Source: Elmis aenea
Taxonomy: Eukaryota > Arthropoda > Insecta > Coleoptera > Elmidae
Length of the DNA: 64,000 nt
Assembly (NCBI GenBank): GCA_947652605.1
Contig: OX393577.1
Span: 55,762,108 to 55,826,107, forward strand
Reading direction: 5' to 3'
The position numbers were made by a program, and so were the translations under genes. The notes under the pieces are model-generated. The model was not told the DNA's origin. It made no database searches and saw only the letters and a program-made list of their open reading frames with translations. Below, piece after piece: positions 33,300 through 44,677 of the stretch. Numbering within the stretch: position 1 is the first letter of the stretch; each line of letters starts with the position of its first letter.

Positions 33300-34680
33300 A
33301 TACCTATACGACGACACGAATTTCGCTTTGTGGCCTTTTTACTTGTACTGTAACGCGTTTTGATCGGATATTTCGCTGAGTGGGCGTTTTCGGTCTTGGA
33401 GCCTATCATCCACAAATAATTTATCATTTTACGATGTTGAACTTTTATCTGTATGAAATTGTTGTAAACAATCTCTCGAAATATACACTAAAGAACAATT
33501 TGTCGGTAACAAAGTCTATTTTAATTATGAAATTGTAAGTAATCGAGTACTCACTTAATTGTACTGTAATTAAAATTTAGATTGGATATAAAAACGTTTC
33601 ATACTTGTATATATATTAAAGATAAATGAAATTGTTATTAGCTTAAGTAAGCAATCAAACATTCGCAATTAATTAAAAGCGTTTAATTAAAGTAAGTATT
33701 TTGATTCAGTACAGTAAAAAACAATTTTGTAAAAGGCTGTTTTAATTGTATAAAGAAAACAAAAAGTTTTTATGAAAACAAAAAGTAATGTCTAAACTAA
33801 ACAGATTTAGAACTCTGTAAAATTGAAATTAAGCAAATCGAGCCACAATTTTAAAATGATTACAAGTTCTAATATCTTACGTGTTAAGTGATACATAATT
33901 TTGTAGCATTGATTTAAGCCAAAAAGTGGTGTGTAAGTTATTAAATAATTATTTTGTAACCATGTTGTAGAAACGAATTATAAAAATTGCATTTGGAAAG
34001 TAAATTTAATTGTGGAAAGTTTGTTGGAGTAATCTTAATGAATTTTTGTAAAACAGATAATTCTATTAATTTCTGTAAACTACAATTGGTGTAATTAAAT
34101 CTACTGATATTGTTAAAAATGCTCTCTTTTTAGAAAATGAAAGTAATCGCGTTATTAATTATAACCTAAATAAAGTTGTTAATTTTGTAGAAAGTAATTG
34201 TTTGTTGATGATTATGAGATGTAATTAAATTAATTGGTTTGAATAATCAGCTACGTCTGGGATTGTAACAATAAATAAACATTTAAAATTATATTCATAT
34301 GAGCATGTAGGTAGGTTGTTTGGAAAACAATGTGTAATAATTCATGAGTTCTAGGTGTTACAATAGTAATACTAGTAATAATGGTTACAAATAATTAATA
34401 ACTGGTTAATATCAAATATTATTTCGCGATGGTAGTTGGTATTTATATTTTATGGACGAGATCGTATAATTTACCAGTAAACAGTGTAGGTAATATGCTT
34501 ATTTATAAGTTGATTTGACATTTGTCCTACGGTGTTATAGGAATGGTTGTAGAAAAATAAACTAAGATGATGAATATACTGGGTGTCCCAGTAAGAACAC
34601 TTAGCTCTTTAACTCTTTTATTTTAAGAGAAAAAGCTTAAGTGTTTTTTTACAAACTATTTTGAGGGTCGCACGATTTAA
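33300..34680. other. AT-rich non-coding stretch
   Basis: Very AT-rich, with many short direct echoes but no termini or frames that I can support. Near 34580 ACTGGGTGTCCCAGTAAG may be a solo fold-back end. Confidence 0.4.
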
Positions 34681-34686
34681 AATTAG

Positions 34687-35010
34687 CAAAAATGGTCAAA
34701 GTAGACTCACGTCAAACACTTCCTGCATGCCTAGTAAGTGAGTTATAACGCACGGTAAGCAAAATGCACACTTGTCTAGAAATGTCAAAGTAGGCTTACG
34801 TCAAAATTGACAAGACAACGTAATTACATGTGTATATTAGCCAAAAATCCGTTAAAATCGTAGGTATTATGTGATCGTAGAAAAAGTAAGCTACATAACA
34901 CGAGTTGTAAAGCAATTACGCACTCGTGGAAATACGCACTCGCCGCTACGCGGCTCCGTGCGCAACTTTTCCAATCGTGCGTAATATGCTTCTTACAACT
35001 TTTGTTATGT
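34687..35010 (+). repeat. Compound repeat Z, copy 2
   Basis: Begins in the TCAAAGTAGACTCACGTC segment, so most of the first monomer is missing. It contains the second monomer, the spacer and the hairpin, with ACGCACTCGCCGCTACGCGG in the loop region. Confidence 0.75.
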
Positions 35011-35159
35011 ACTAGTAATATATTACATATGTAGGTATGTTTAGTTGTTTTTGAGATATTTATTTTTCATTTAAGTTCGTCTTTGAATTTAAAGGACCCC
35101 GCCGTATATTTTTAAATACAGCGTTTAATAGCTCTTTAAATTTTAAATCACGCGATATA

Positions 35160-35920
35160 CCGGGTAATTTAGTTTGACTATGGCGTCCCTATAGCTTTGT
35201 TATTTTAAGAGAAAACTCCTATAAACCTCATAATTTTTTAAATCGCAGGAAATTCTTTATCATATGAGACGTTCAAATGTTTTTTCTACGATGAAATATG
35301 CCAGACTGGCGATAGTCATTTTTTTAAATATCATCTAGTATACTTTCTTTTTGATTCTAATAAAAAATTTAATTTTAAATTCGATAGTGCATTAAAAAAG
35401 TTTTTGAGTGAAATGAGTTTAAAATTATTTTTTTTTTCAAAAAATCGTGTTTCACTCGGGGGTTTGGAGCGGAGCTCGGAGCTGGAGCACGTAGCAGTGG
35501 AGCAATGGTTTTTTTCCCGGAGCTGGAGCGGAGTCCGGAGCAAATAATTTTGATTGCTCCACAGCTCCAGTTTGTTATGTAAAATTAAAAAAAAACAAAC
35601 TATTTTCTTTTCTTTTTTCCAATCTTTGAGATCAATAATTTGTTCTTACAAACATTTATTTAACTTCACTTGTTTAATAGGGTCAAATATTGTAATTTTT
35701 GACCAACTTCCACATATCCGATAAAATTAAAACTTTGTTTTTAAAAACAAATTTTTTAATTACAAATATTGTTTTAAAAATGTTAACAATATATGGAGCA
35801 TGGAGCGGAGCAGGAGCAGGCATTTGGATGCCGGAACGGAGCTGGAGCGGAGCAATTAAAAAATTGGACTGCTCCAAACCCCTGGTTTCACTGGACAAAT
35901 CACGCTTGCTGTAGTAATTG
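35160..35920. mobile_element. Element F, copy 2 (right terminus lost), carrying a GGAGC insertion
   Basis: Left end CCGGGTAATTTAGTTTGAC with TA before it. The sequence follows the right half of copy 3 (reverse complement) closely. The GGAGC-type element at 35457-35884 interrupts it. The right terminus is not seen; a related inverted stretch (AATTACTACAGCGACCGTG) occurs near 36096. Confidence 0.65.
35457..35884. mobile_element. GGAGC-repeat hAT-type element, copy 2, exact 8-bp duplication
   Basis: Starts CGGGGGTTTGGAGC (second base changed from CAG) and ends GCTCCAAACCCCTG. GTTTCACT lies at 35449-35456 and again at 35885-35892. This copy establishes the family's 8-bp target duplication. Confidence 0.93.
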
Positions 35921-36444
35921 GCCGTTGATAACTTTTATTATTTTTTGACGAAAAATCATTAAATTGTGAGCATAAAATTAATGCGTCTTAAATACACACT
36001 CACAGAAGCAATTCGACAACATTTTCAATGAAATAGGTACTTACAAAAAAATGGTTTTTCGTAAAAATAATAAAACAAATTAAACAAGTTATAAACTGTC
36101 AATTACTACAGCGACCGTGTTTTGTTTAGTCAAATGCAATGATTTTGTGGAAAATAATAAATAAACTTTTCTGACGACCACTATGTAAAGCGAGTAATTT
36201 CGCACGGCTTGCTGCTACTGAAAATGACAAATTGCGCATGACACCGGAAATTGTGTGCAAAGTTCACTTTGCGTGTGTAAAGTGACGATTTCCGCTACAT
36301 TACACACGCTAAAAGCGCTGTCAAGTTAACGTGAAGCAAATCTAACCTCACAAGTGTCAAGTGTCACCAACGTAAAAAAAATGTTATTTTCACAACTTTT
36401 TTGCAGAATTAATGATTATGTCTAAGTGGTCGTCGGAAAAGCAT

Positions 36445-36572
36445 AGTGTACAACACGTGCTGAATTGAATATTTCACACTCGTATGACTGAGCCACTCGC
36501 CTGACGGCTCGTGGCTCAACTGTCATACTCGTGTGAAATATTCAACTTTCAGCACTAGTTGTACAATATACT
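36445..36572. repeat. Long hairpin with TATTTCACACTCGTATGAC arms
   Basis: GTACAACACGTGCTGAA on the left pairs with TTCAGCACTAGTTGTAC-like sequence on the right, and AATATTTCACACTCGTATGA recurs inverted. The loop carries GAGCCACTCGCCTGACGGCTC. The style matches the hairpins of repeat Z, but the sequence differs. Confidence 0.7.
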
Positions 36573-37502
36573 ATTAAACTCATGCTTTTAAAAAATCTGT
36601 ATTTATATTTTTAATTCATCTTTATTTTTTGAAATCACTTTTTTTAAGTTAAAATTTGAGAGTCGACTCGAATTGTATTTCATTAAAAAATAAATTCTTT
36701 AACATAATTAAATTTTTAAATAATCGTTGGTCGTTTTAGTGAAAAATTAAAGTTTTAACTTTTTTTTGTAATTTAAAATAAGTTAAAAACCAATATAGAC
36801 TACATTCCTACGTTAACAAAATATTTTTATCTATTTTCTGTAATTTTGAATTAACGTAAACACTAACACCATCTATATTTAATATTTGAGATCAACTAAA
36901 CGCATAGGTACTTACGTTTGTTGGCAGTCAAAATATGTATACAGTGCGATATTTTAAAATTTTACAAATTCAACGAATGAAAAGAGTTTACTAAGGTATT
37001 ATTTATAGAACTTCAAAAGGAATTAAGGATTACTTATCAAAATTTTAAAATATCGCAAATTTTCAAAAGTGATGCACGGCCCAAAATTTTTACGGAAATA
37101 TAAATTACACGAAAACGGTTAATTTAAGGACAACATGATTTTTTACATTTTATAAAGAACACTTAAAGGGGAATCCAAAAATGTAAAAATATACAGGGTG
37201 TTGTATTTAAAATAACAAAGTTAATGTCACTTCCGGGTAAACCGGAAGTGATATCGGGTTGGCACATGCGTTAAAAAATGTCAATTTAAAAACAAAAATC
37301 GACGGGTCCGAGCGTTTTTTTCTCAACCTAATAGCTATTGTTTAAATGAATTTATTCCTTTCAGCGTGAACGCACTGTATGTCTCAAAATGACGAAATTC
37401 CGAAATTTAAAATTTGCACTATCACAATATTTTCTTCATAATGCGTATGGCGAAAGTTAAAAACGGATGAAAAAATTACCAGTATGTATTAAATGTTTTT
37501 AT
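36573..37502. other. Non-coding with a fold-back remnant
   Basis: Near 37160-37250 a segment GGGGAATCCAAAAATGTAAA leading into TATACAGGGTGTTGTATTT matches inner parts of the elements at 30535 and 48864. CACTTCCGGGTAAACCGGAAGTG nearby is a small palindrome split over the reading. No gene seen. Confidence 0.5.
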
Positions 37503-38063
37503 TTAGTAGATTTGTAGTTGTGTTGTACGTTTTTGCTTGCAGTGGTACTTTTTGGTGTAGGTGCATTCCTTGTAAAGTGAAAAAAGAAAGCTAAAACGAC
37601 TTGCCCACGCGAAATTCTCGTTGATAAACGTCTGCAATCGATTAGCCATACAATATACGGAAATAAGTAACGGCAGACTTTGTTTGCCTTTTATTAACGA
37701 TAACATCGCGATACAGCTGATACTGCAAATTGAAGTCAGTGGTAAGATTCGAGATAGAAGACAAAAATCATATTTGTTTAGTTCTCTGTGGTAAATGTTT
37801 CGCAGCATGTACGACTCTTGAAGCCAGTCAAACGAGTCCGTATTTGGGCAGAGATTTACCAGCAGAACAACCGTGCCAAGGCTAGCAATAAGTGCACCGT
37901 TCGATAGAATTTTGTTCTCAAATCGATGGTGGGTAAAATACACATCTGAGGATAGCAATATTGTTGCTGTCGCCTGGAAATAATGCATTGCGCAAGCAGG
38001 CGGGCAAAATGTACACAATTTATAAAGAAAACAGATCGTCCACCTTTTGCGTATTTCCTTCAT
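37503..38063 (-). CDS. Multi-spanning membrane ORF, possible chemoreceptor-type exon
   Basis: An intact 186-residue frame starting MKEIRKRWTICFLYKL at 38063; TGA lies in frame two codons upstream, so this ATG is the natural start. About four hydrophobic spans are visible: residues 22-40, 55-72, 105-122 and 128-145. Between spans 2 and 3 is a polar loop with DWLQES and YHREL, and the last part is MANRLQTFINENFAWASRF. Spacing and Cys/Leu/Ile-rich spans resemble the N-terminal half of insect gustatory-type receptors (usually near 350-450 residues), but no diagnostic C-terminal motif is present and the frame stops at 37503. It may be exon 1 of a longer gene, a fragment, or an unrelated membrane protein. 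It lies antisense inside the large intron. Confidence 0.4.
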   Translation of the reverse strand: MKEIRKRWTICFLYKLCTFCPPACAMHYFQATATILLSSDVYFTHHRFENKILSNGALIASLGTVVLLVNLCPNTDSFDWLQESYMLRNIYHRELNKYDFCLLSRILPLTSICSISCIAMLSLIKGKQSLPLLISVYCMANRLQTFINENFAWASRFSFLFSLYKECTYTKKYHCKQKRTTQLQIY

Positions 38064-38312
38064 AGCTCACTTAATTATTGGTATGGAGGAAAAGTTAAAA
38101 TAAAAAAGTGGTTCGAGATCAATAACCGCATAACCCAAAATTATTTTTAACTATGCTCAGTGGTGTGCAAAGGTTTGGTGGTGTAATTTAAAAATATTTT
38201 TTTTTATAGGCCCCAACATAGACTACAATGCTAGATAAACAGAATATTTAATTTATTACCGTTTTTATGTAATTTTGGGTGAACGTTAACTTCGTAACGT
38301 CGTATATGTATA

Positions 38313-39175
38313 CAGGGTGTTTCTTAAATATTGCGAAAAAATTCGCAAGCTAATTCCTTATCAAAAATTAAGGGGGGCTTTCATATAAAAATTTTTCTTT
38401 AGACGTCTTTTTTCGGAGTTACACCCCCCTAAAGAGGAGCGGTAGAATTAGGTTTTTAATTTATTTCTCAAATTTGGATATATGTAGGAGAATGAGATGT
38501 GATGTATAATTTATACTTAAAAGGTTTCCCTTAGTAATATTCTCCCACCGTCGCAGGGGAGCGATAAGTGCTACCCCTGTTGGTTTTTTTAATCAGAACT
38601 TTTTGGTGGGTTGAAATTTTGCCATTAAAAAAATTTGTTTTGAAAGCTTGATTTATTTAAAAACTTTTGCATTCTTTAGTTTTTCTCGTAAAGCATACAG
38701 CTTTGAGTAAAAAATAAAATAAGTAAATATGAACCATCAATTATATTCCTATATAAAACGATTCATTGTGGTGGTTGCCATGGTTTGTTTATGTTGATAT
38801 TGGGTAGAACTGACGGGCATTTTAGCGTTGTCGCCGCGTAAACGTGAAAATGAATTACACCTGTCAATTCTATCCAATATGAACATAAACAAACCATGGT
38901 AACCACCAAAATGAATCGTTTTATATTGGAATATTTGATGGTTCAATGTTTACTTATTTTATTTTTTACTCAAAAACTGTATGATTTACGAGAAAAACTA
39001 AGGAATAAAAAAAGTTTTTAAACAAACCAAGCTTTCAAAACAAATTTTTTTTAATGCAAAATTTCAACCCAATAAAAAGTTATGATAAAAAAACCAACAG
39101 GGGTCGCACTGTGAAGGTGGGAGATGATTGAAAATACTACTAAGGGAAACCTTTTAATAAGTATAAATTGTCTAC
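38313..39175. mobile_element. Fold-back element X, axis near 38838
   Basis: Left end CAGGGTGTTTCTTAAATATT preceded by TA. Long arms converge on the axis: GGTTGCCATGGTTTGTTTAT (near 38774) and its complement (near 38883). The right arm stops near 39175, before a terminus, so the copy is right-truncated. Non-coding. Confidence 0.8.
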
Positions 39176-39417
39176 CAAATAGCATTCTATCTCTTGCTGA
39201 TTCTCCAGGCATCATTATTTTTCTCTTAGTTCGGGCAATTGGTATTCCCCATTTTTCACAATATTCATTTATTCAATGTATTGCATTGTAAATAACTTCT
39301 TTAGTTTTTATATTCAAGATTTGGATAAGCCCTTTTCCTTTTAGATCACAAAAAGCTTCATGGAACCCCATTTTCTCTTTAACTTTATTAAAAGTAGAAC
39401 AAATGAATACTTATAAA

Positions 39418-39799
39418 CAGGGGTTTGGAGCGGAGCTCGGAGCTGGAGCACGGAGCAGTGGAGCAATGGGTTTTTTCCCGGAGCAGGAGCGGAGCCCGGA
39501 TCAAATAGTTTTGATTGCTCCACTGCTCCAATTTGTTATGTAAAATTTAAAAAAAACACTTTTCCCCCTTTTTTTCAACGTTTGAAGATCAATAATCTGT
39601 TTTTTCAAACATTTATTTAACTTCACTTGTTGCTTAGGGCCAAATATTGTTATTTTTGACCAACTTTTCTACATATCCGATAAAATTAAAACTTTGTTTT
39701 TAAAATCAATTTTTTTTAATCAAAAAACTTTTTTTTTAAATGTTGCCGGAGCGGAGCTGGAGCGGAGCAATTAAAAAATTGGACTGCTCCAAACCCCTG
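39418..39799. mobile_element. GGAGC-repeat hAT-type element, copy 3
   Basis: CAGGGGTTTGGAGCGGAGC to GGACTGCTCCAAACCCCTG. Flanks share TTATAAA on both sides with a one-base offset, consistent with a worn 8-bp duplication. It keeps the GGAGC arrays at both ends. Confidence 0.85.
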
Positions 39800-40065
39800 C
39801 GTTATAAAACATAAAATGATACATTTTTATTTCACTTTTCGATTAGATGCCCCAAATCTATAATAAATTGTGAATGTTAGATATCTTAGATTCCATATGA
39901 AAATCTCTTACAAAATGTATGAGGTTTATTTACCTGAAATCAATACTTTACTAGTTATTTATGTATTTTTTAAAATTTTGACAGATATAGAACCTAAAGA
40001 AAATAATATTTAACAATTTTACAATGGCAGTGAAATATTATTTAAAATTATTGATAAGCCCAGAA

Positions 40066-40884
40066 TAGGGTTACCATGTTTCAAAATGTTAAACCAGGAC
40101 AATAATCTTCAAAATCTAGGACAAACTAGGACATTGACAGTTTTAAAAAAGAGGACAAATCTAGGACACATCACGGAAAAATCACGCTTCCTTTCATATA
40201 ATTAAAGACAAGAAAAAGATAATTACTCATTATTTTACATTTTTATATCAAATAAAATAATTACAACAATAAATATAAACCATCTTTAAAATACATTATA
40301 CTATTATACATTGAAATTTGCAAATTAACTGTAAGTAGTATTAAAAAAAAAAAGTTTCTGTTTAATTTTTATACCTACTTGTCTTCTAGGCCAATTTTAA
40401 GAAGAATGTTTTCATCTATCGTTTGTGTTAAAATAGAATCATAAAATCGGCATCAATCTAAATTTTGAAAATTAAATTTTGTACAAATTAAACCCCTTAC
40501 ACTGGTTGTCGATCATTTATTGCGCTCTTTCGTCCACTGTGCCTGAATTTAAAAAAAAAAAATCGTTCCACGTTTGCGTTGTGGTTGGAATTGCAAAAAA
40601 AATTGGGCCATTTTAAAAGTTAAACGTTTAACACTGCACCATACTGCACATTCGTCAAAAAGTGACTCACTTCGTAATGGAAGGGGTGCAGCCACAGAAA
40701 GACGTGCCGCCGCAGAATAAAGTGCCGCCAAAAAACGAAGTGCTGCTACAGAACAAATAGCCGCAAAAAATGCAGTTTTACAAAATTTTAAAAATCCCGG
40801 ACACATCCAAATCCCTACCGGACCTTCCCCGACGCCTGAAAAAAGAGGACATGTCCGGGAAAACCCGGACGCATGGCAACCCTA
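40066..40884. mobile_element. hAT-type element with TAGGGTTRCCATG ends and exact 8-bp duplication
   Basis: Left TAGGGTTACCATG, right CATGGCAACCCTA. GCCCAGAA lies at 40058-40065 and again at 40885-40892. Subterminal ACCCGGACG/CCGGACATGTCC motifs occur on the right arm and degraded AGGACAAAC versions on the left. An 85-codon minus-strand frame inside (40549-40806) is Ala/Leu-rich and not recognisable as transposase. Confidence 0.92.
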
Positions 40885-40892
40885 GCCCAGAA

Positions 40893-41776
40893 GTAAAATT
40901 AAAATTGTATTTGGCACCCTGAATTCATTGTTTATAATTTTTTAAAGCCTACTACTGTAATTCTATCAAGTATTGTATATGTTAACCCATAAATTAACGA
41001 TAAAATAGCAATAACTCGAGAAATATTAATTTAAGTCATGGTACATTTCTTGAATGCTATTAAATTATCTCTCAGAAAATCTAATAAGATATAGGATGTT
41101 CCATTTAGGAAAAAATTACTTATTCATGTTTAAACTTTAGCAAAATAAACCGAGCTTAACCATCACTTCAGGTATTATTTTAAAAGTTAAATTGATCAGT
41201 AGTTATTTAAGAGGGTTATATTAATAATAATCCCAAATTATGCATCACTGGTATTTTAACTTGTAAAATGTTAATATTTTGTTGGGTTCTGTATATTGAT
41301 TAATGAGAAAATACGCACTAGGTAAACAAACACCCAGTTTATACGTTATTGATCAAAAAACGAATATAATTGTTTTAAAAGGAGACGAATTATAACGACG
41401 TGAAAACCAATTTTAACTAATAAGCGTCAAACAAATGATCACTAAACAAAATTTTTCAAACAAAAGACTGTAATCAGAAATTACTTGAAACCGTTTGACG
41501 CTAAAATTACTGTTGAAGGGTAATATGTTATCGCTTCGTATAACGAAAATACTGGCTCATTACCGTTGTTGAACCTGTATAATCATCTTTTTGTGATGTA
41601 TGAATGTTTATTGTTAGAGGAAGTTGTGGTAATTTCCGGTTAACTAAATAATAGAGGATCAGTAATTTAAATTTGATTTACAACTTTCGAATAATGTGAT
41701 TTTCTAATAGCGTTTTGGTAATTTTATTTGATGGTGGTTATTTGTCTATCTTCCTAATTATGATAATATACAGATA
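40893..41776. other. Non-coding; nothing supported
   Basis: Intronic AT-rich sequence between two mobile elements. Confidence 0.5.
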
Positions 41777-42165
41777 CAGGGTGTTTCAGGAGGAATAGTA
41801 AATATTTTAGGAACTGGTAGTATGGACCATTTTGAGTTAAAAACTTCAACTAAACATGTGTCCAGTTCTCAATGGTTAGGAAGATACAACTGAATGTTAA
41901 CCTTAAAATGCCTCAAAAAAGGTTAATTATTGCATTTAATGATTATTTAAAATATAAAACACACGAATAATTAGCAATAGTTCAAAGTTTATGTTCAAAA
42001 CTCCCACCACCAACAACTTCAATGCACTGGACTTGGCACTATTCATAATGCGAGCGACCAATTCGTTCTTTTGTTTACTTTTTTTGGTAGACATCGTTTT
42101 TCGTCCATCCCCACAGACAAAAATCTAATGAGGTAAAGTCTGGGGACCGTGGTGGCCAATTAACA
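41777..42165 (-). pseudogene. 3' end of a DUF4817-type mariner
   Basis: Terminus CAGGGTGTTTCAGGAGGAAT after TA at 41775-41776, followed on the minus strand by the end of a transposase: PVNWPPRSPDFTSLDFCLWG, then WTKNDVYQKK and a stop at 42075. Everything N-terminal to the NWPPRSPD motif is missing, replaced by the short repeat at 42165-42322. Confidence 0.75.
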
Positions 42166-42322
42166 GGTTTGTTCCAACAGGCTTGCTGACTGTGCGGCGC
42201 ACTATCAGGAGTGTGCGCAGTATCAATATCGCGTTCCAACACAGTTTGATAGTTCACTGGACGGTTTAGTCGGCTGTTCCATCATTACAAAATTAATACA
42301 TGAACTAGTCAGTGTACGGTCA
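42165..42322 (-). mobile_element. Short repeat FF, copy 2
   Basis: Nearly the same 155-bp sequence as 62561-62723 (both contain GGAACAGCCGACTAAACCGT and GGAACGCGATATTGATACTG). Here it ends in GGAACAAACC directly against the mariner fragment; the other end lacks the matching GGTTTGTTC. Confidence 0.75.
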
Positions 42323-43451
42323 AAACAGTTCTTGGATGAGAGCATGTACCAGCATTTGGATCATTACACCTTGATTATCTTGTTTGTTTTAAAAATAACC
42401 CCAATTAACCTTATGTATAATCAAATGGCAAAAAGGCGCATACAATGTCATTAAAGTAAGCGTGAAATTTAGATTTTTTGTGTAGTTCACTTGCTTAAAA
42501 AGTTAGATCCTGTTGAGATAATAGTTTATTTTATATTGTGGAATAGTTTTTCAAACCTAATAGGAAAAACTTCTTAGAGCGAAAGAAAGAAAACATACTT
42601 TTCAGTGCAGTATCAGTTTTAAGGTAATTTGTAGCAATTTTTTAGGCGGGCCTTAAAGACCCTTCGGCAGTAAACATTAAAATTAAATGAATGTGTTGTA
42701 GTTGGATGCGAATAAATTTTTACGTCTAATTTTTTGTTGAATTTCGTTTTTATCATTCTTGAAATGTTTATTGCAATTTTAATTAAAAAAAATATTGAAT
42801 AGCCAAGGAGAAGTAAATCGTTAACCATTAAACAAGATTGTAAGTGTCGATTTTATTTTAGACGACGTGCACTTCCATATATTTTACAGTCGTTTTAAAC
42901 TACTCGTCTAAGTGCTTTTAAGTTTTGCTCGTACTTCATGCAGTTGCTGTAAGAGTCGTGTTTATAAATATTTTCGAACATCCTCATACTCCAGTTAAAA
43001 AGTTTAGGAATCAAGTGGGCTAAGCGCATAAATCACGTCTGTTTTTCGAGTGTTCATGCACGAAGAGGAATTACAGTGACGTAACCTCTTGATTTGGCTT
43101 CTCGCCTGGAGTGTATGTTTATTACACTTTCCCTGTAAATCTATTAGCATAATTGTAATCGATCCGCCCATATCAATCAGTGGTGCTCTCGCACGTGAGA
43201 CGGGCGCCAGAACGACTGAATAAAATGCAGATGCAGGCAGAAATACAAGGAGACAAAGGCATAACTTTTTGATTGCGTCCCAAAAGCCATATTTTGCGCT
43301 CATCCAGTAAAATTTATATTTACCCAGTTATCGTGAACAGCATGAGAATCTCGTAAACGGTAGGAGATACAGAGTTGGTTAAGTGGGTCAAAATGATCTA
43401 TTAAATGATTTAAGAGCAATTATTCTATGAAAAAAAGTTAACGTTTTTTTG
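42323..43451. other. Non-coding; one weak antisense frame
   Basis: A 99-residue minus-strand frame at 43004-43303 begins MSAKYGFWDAIKKLCLCLLV and has a signal-peptide-like start (cut after about ASA), but no convincing splice sites or family. I do not call it a gene. Confidence 0.35.
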
Positions 43452-43872
43452 CAGGGGTTTGGAGCAGTCCAATTTTTTAATTGCTCGGCTCCAGCTCCGC
43501 TCTGGCATCAAAACGCCTGCTCCAGCTCCGCTCCATGCTCCAAATATTGTTAACATTTTTAAAACAATTTTTTTAATTAAAAAATTGACTGTTAAAAACA
43601 AAGTTTTAATTTTATTGGATATGTGGAAGTTGGTCAAAAATTATAATATTTAACCCTAACAAACCAGTGAAGTTAAATAAATGTTTGAAAGAACAAACTA
43701 TTGATCTTCAATTGTTGAAAAAACGAAGAAAAGTGTGTTTTTTAAAAAATTGTACATAAACTGGAGCAGTGGAGCAATCAAAATAATTTGTTCCGGACTC
43801 CGCTCCTGTTCCGGGTAAAAACCCATTACTCCACTGCTCCGTGCTTCAGCTCCGTGCTCCGCTCCAAACCCG
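43452..43872. mobile_element. GGAGC-repeat hAT-type element, copy 4
   Basis: CAGGGGTTTGGAGCAGTCC to CTCCAAACCCG (right end worn). TTTTTTTG-type octamers flank both sides. Internal arrays of CTCCGCTC and CACTGCTCCG. Confidence 0.82.
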
Positions 43873-44184
43873 TTTTTTTTGCGCTAGTAGTAAAAAACAA
43901 AAAAAAACGTTTGTGATTTTTGCTTTTAACATGCTTATTTGAAATCATACTCAAAATATTTTTGACATTATCAGGACACTTTGTGTAGATTTGAAATTTG
44001 TCTGTAAAATTTACCCATTAAGTTTCTTATTTTAAATACGTGTTATAGTTGGCTAGGACACCATTAAAAAGAGAGTGTTTGTCTCGTTTCATTGGTGTAT
44101 GGGTTGTTGGGTTTATCTTTAAAAATAAGTAAGTTATAACAATTTTATGGCATTTATTAAGTTAAATTCGAGTAGCCTTAAAAT

Positions 44185-44677
44185 CAGGGGTTCGGAGCAG
44201 AGCACGGAGCTGGAGCACAGAGCAGTGAGCCATGGGTTTTTGCCCGGAGCTGGAGTGGAGTTCGGAACAAATAATTTTGATTGCTCCACTGCTCCAGTTT
44301 ACTATTATAAATTACTATTTTTATTTGATGTTATGAATTATCCTCATGAGTATAATATTTAATAAAATTATAAATAAACTACCACATTTGATTTTTATAT
44401 ATGAAAAAAGGTTAATTATGCACCATTTTATTTTTTCAACCTTTGAAGATCAATAATTCTTACAAACATTTATTTAACTTCACTTGTTTCTTAGGGTCAA
44501 ATATTGTAATTTTTAACCCACTTCCACATATCCGATAAAATTTAACCTTATTTTTTATTTTTTTTAAATCAAGATTTGGAGCATGAAGCGAAGCTGGAAC
44601 GGAGCTGGAGTAGGTATTTCGATGCAGGAGCGGAGCTGGAGCGCAGCAATTAACAAATTGGCTGCTCCAAACCCCCG
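44185..44677. mobile_element. GGAGC-repeat hAT-type element, copy 5
   Basis: CAGGGGTTCGGAGCAGAGC to GGCTGCTCCAAACCCCCG. The flanks CTTAAAAT and CATTAAAT are similar but not identical. More diverged than copies 1-4. Confidence 0.8.

Noticed and set aside
43004..43303. 99-residue minus-strand ORF with a signal-peptide-like start
   Set aside because: No recognised family, no convincing splice signals and no polyadenylation signal; single ORFs of this length occur by chance in 64 kb.
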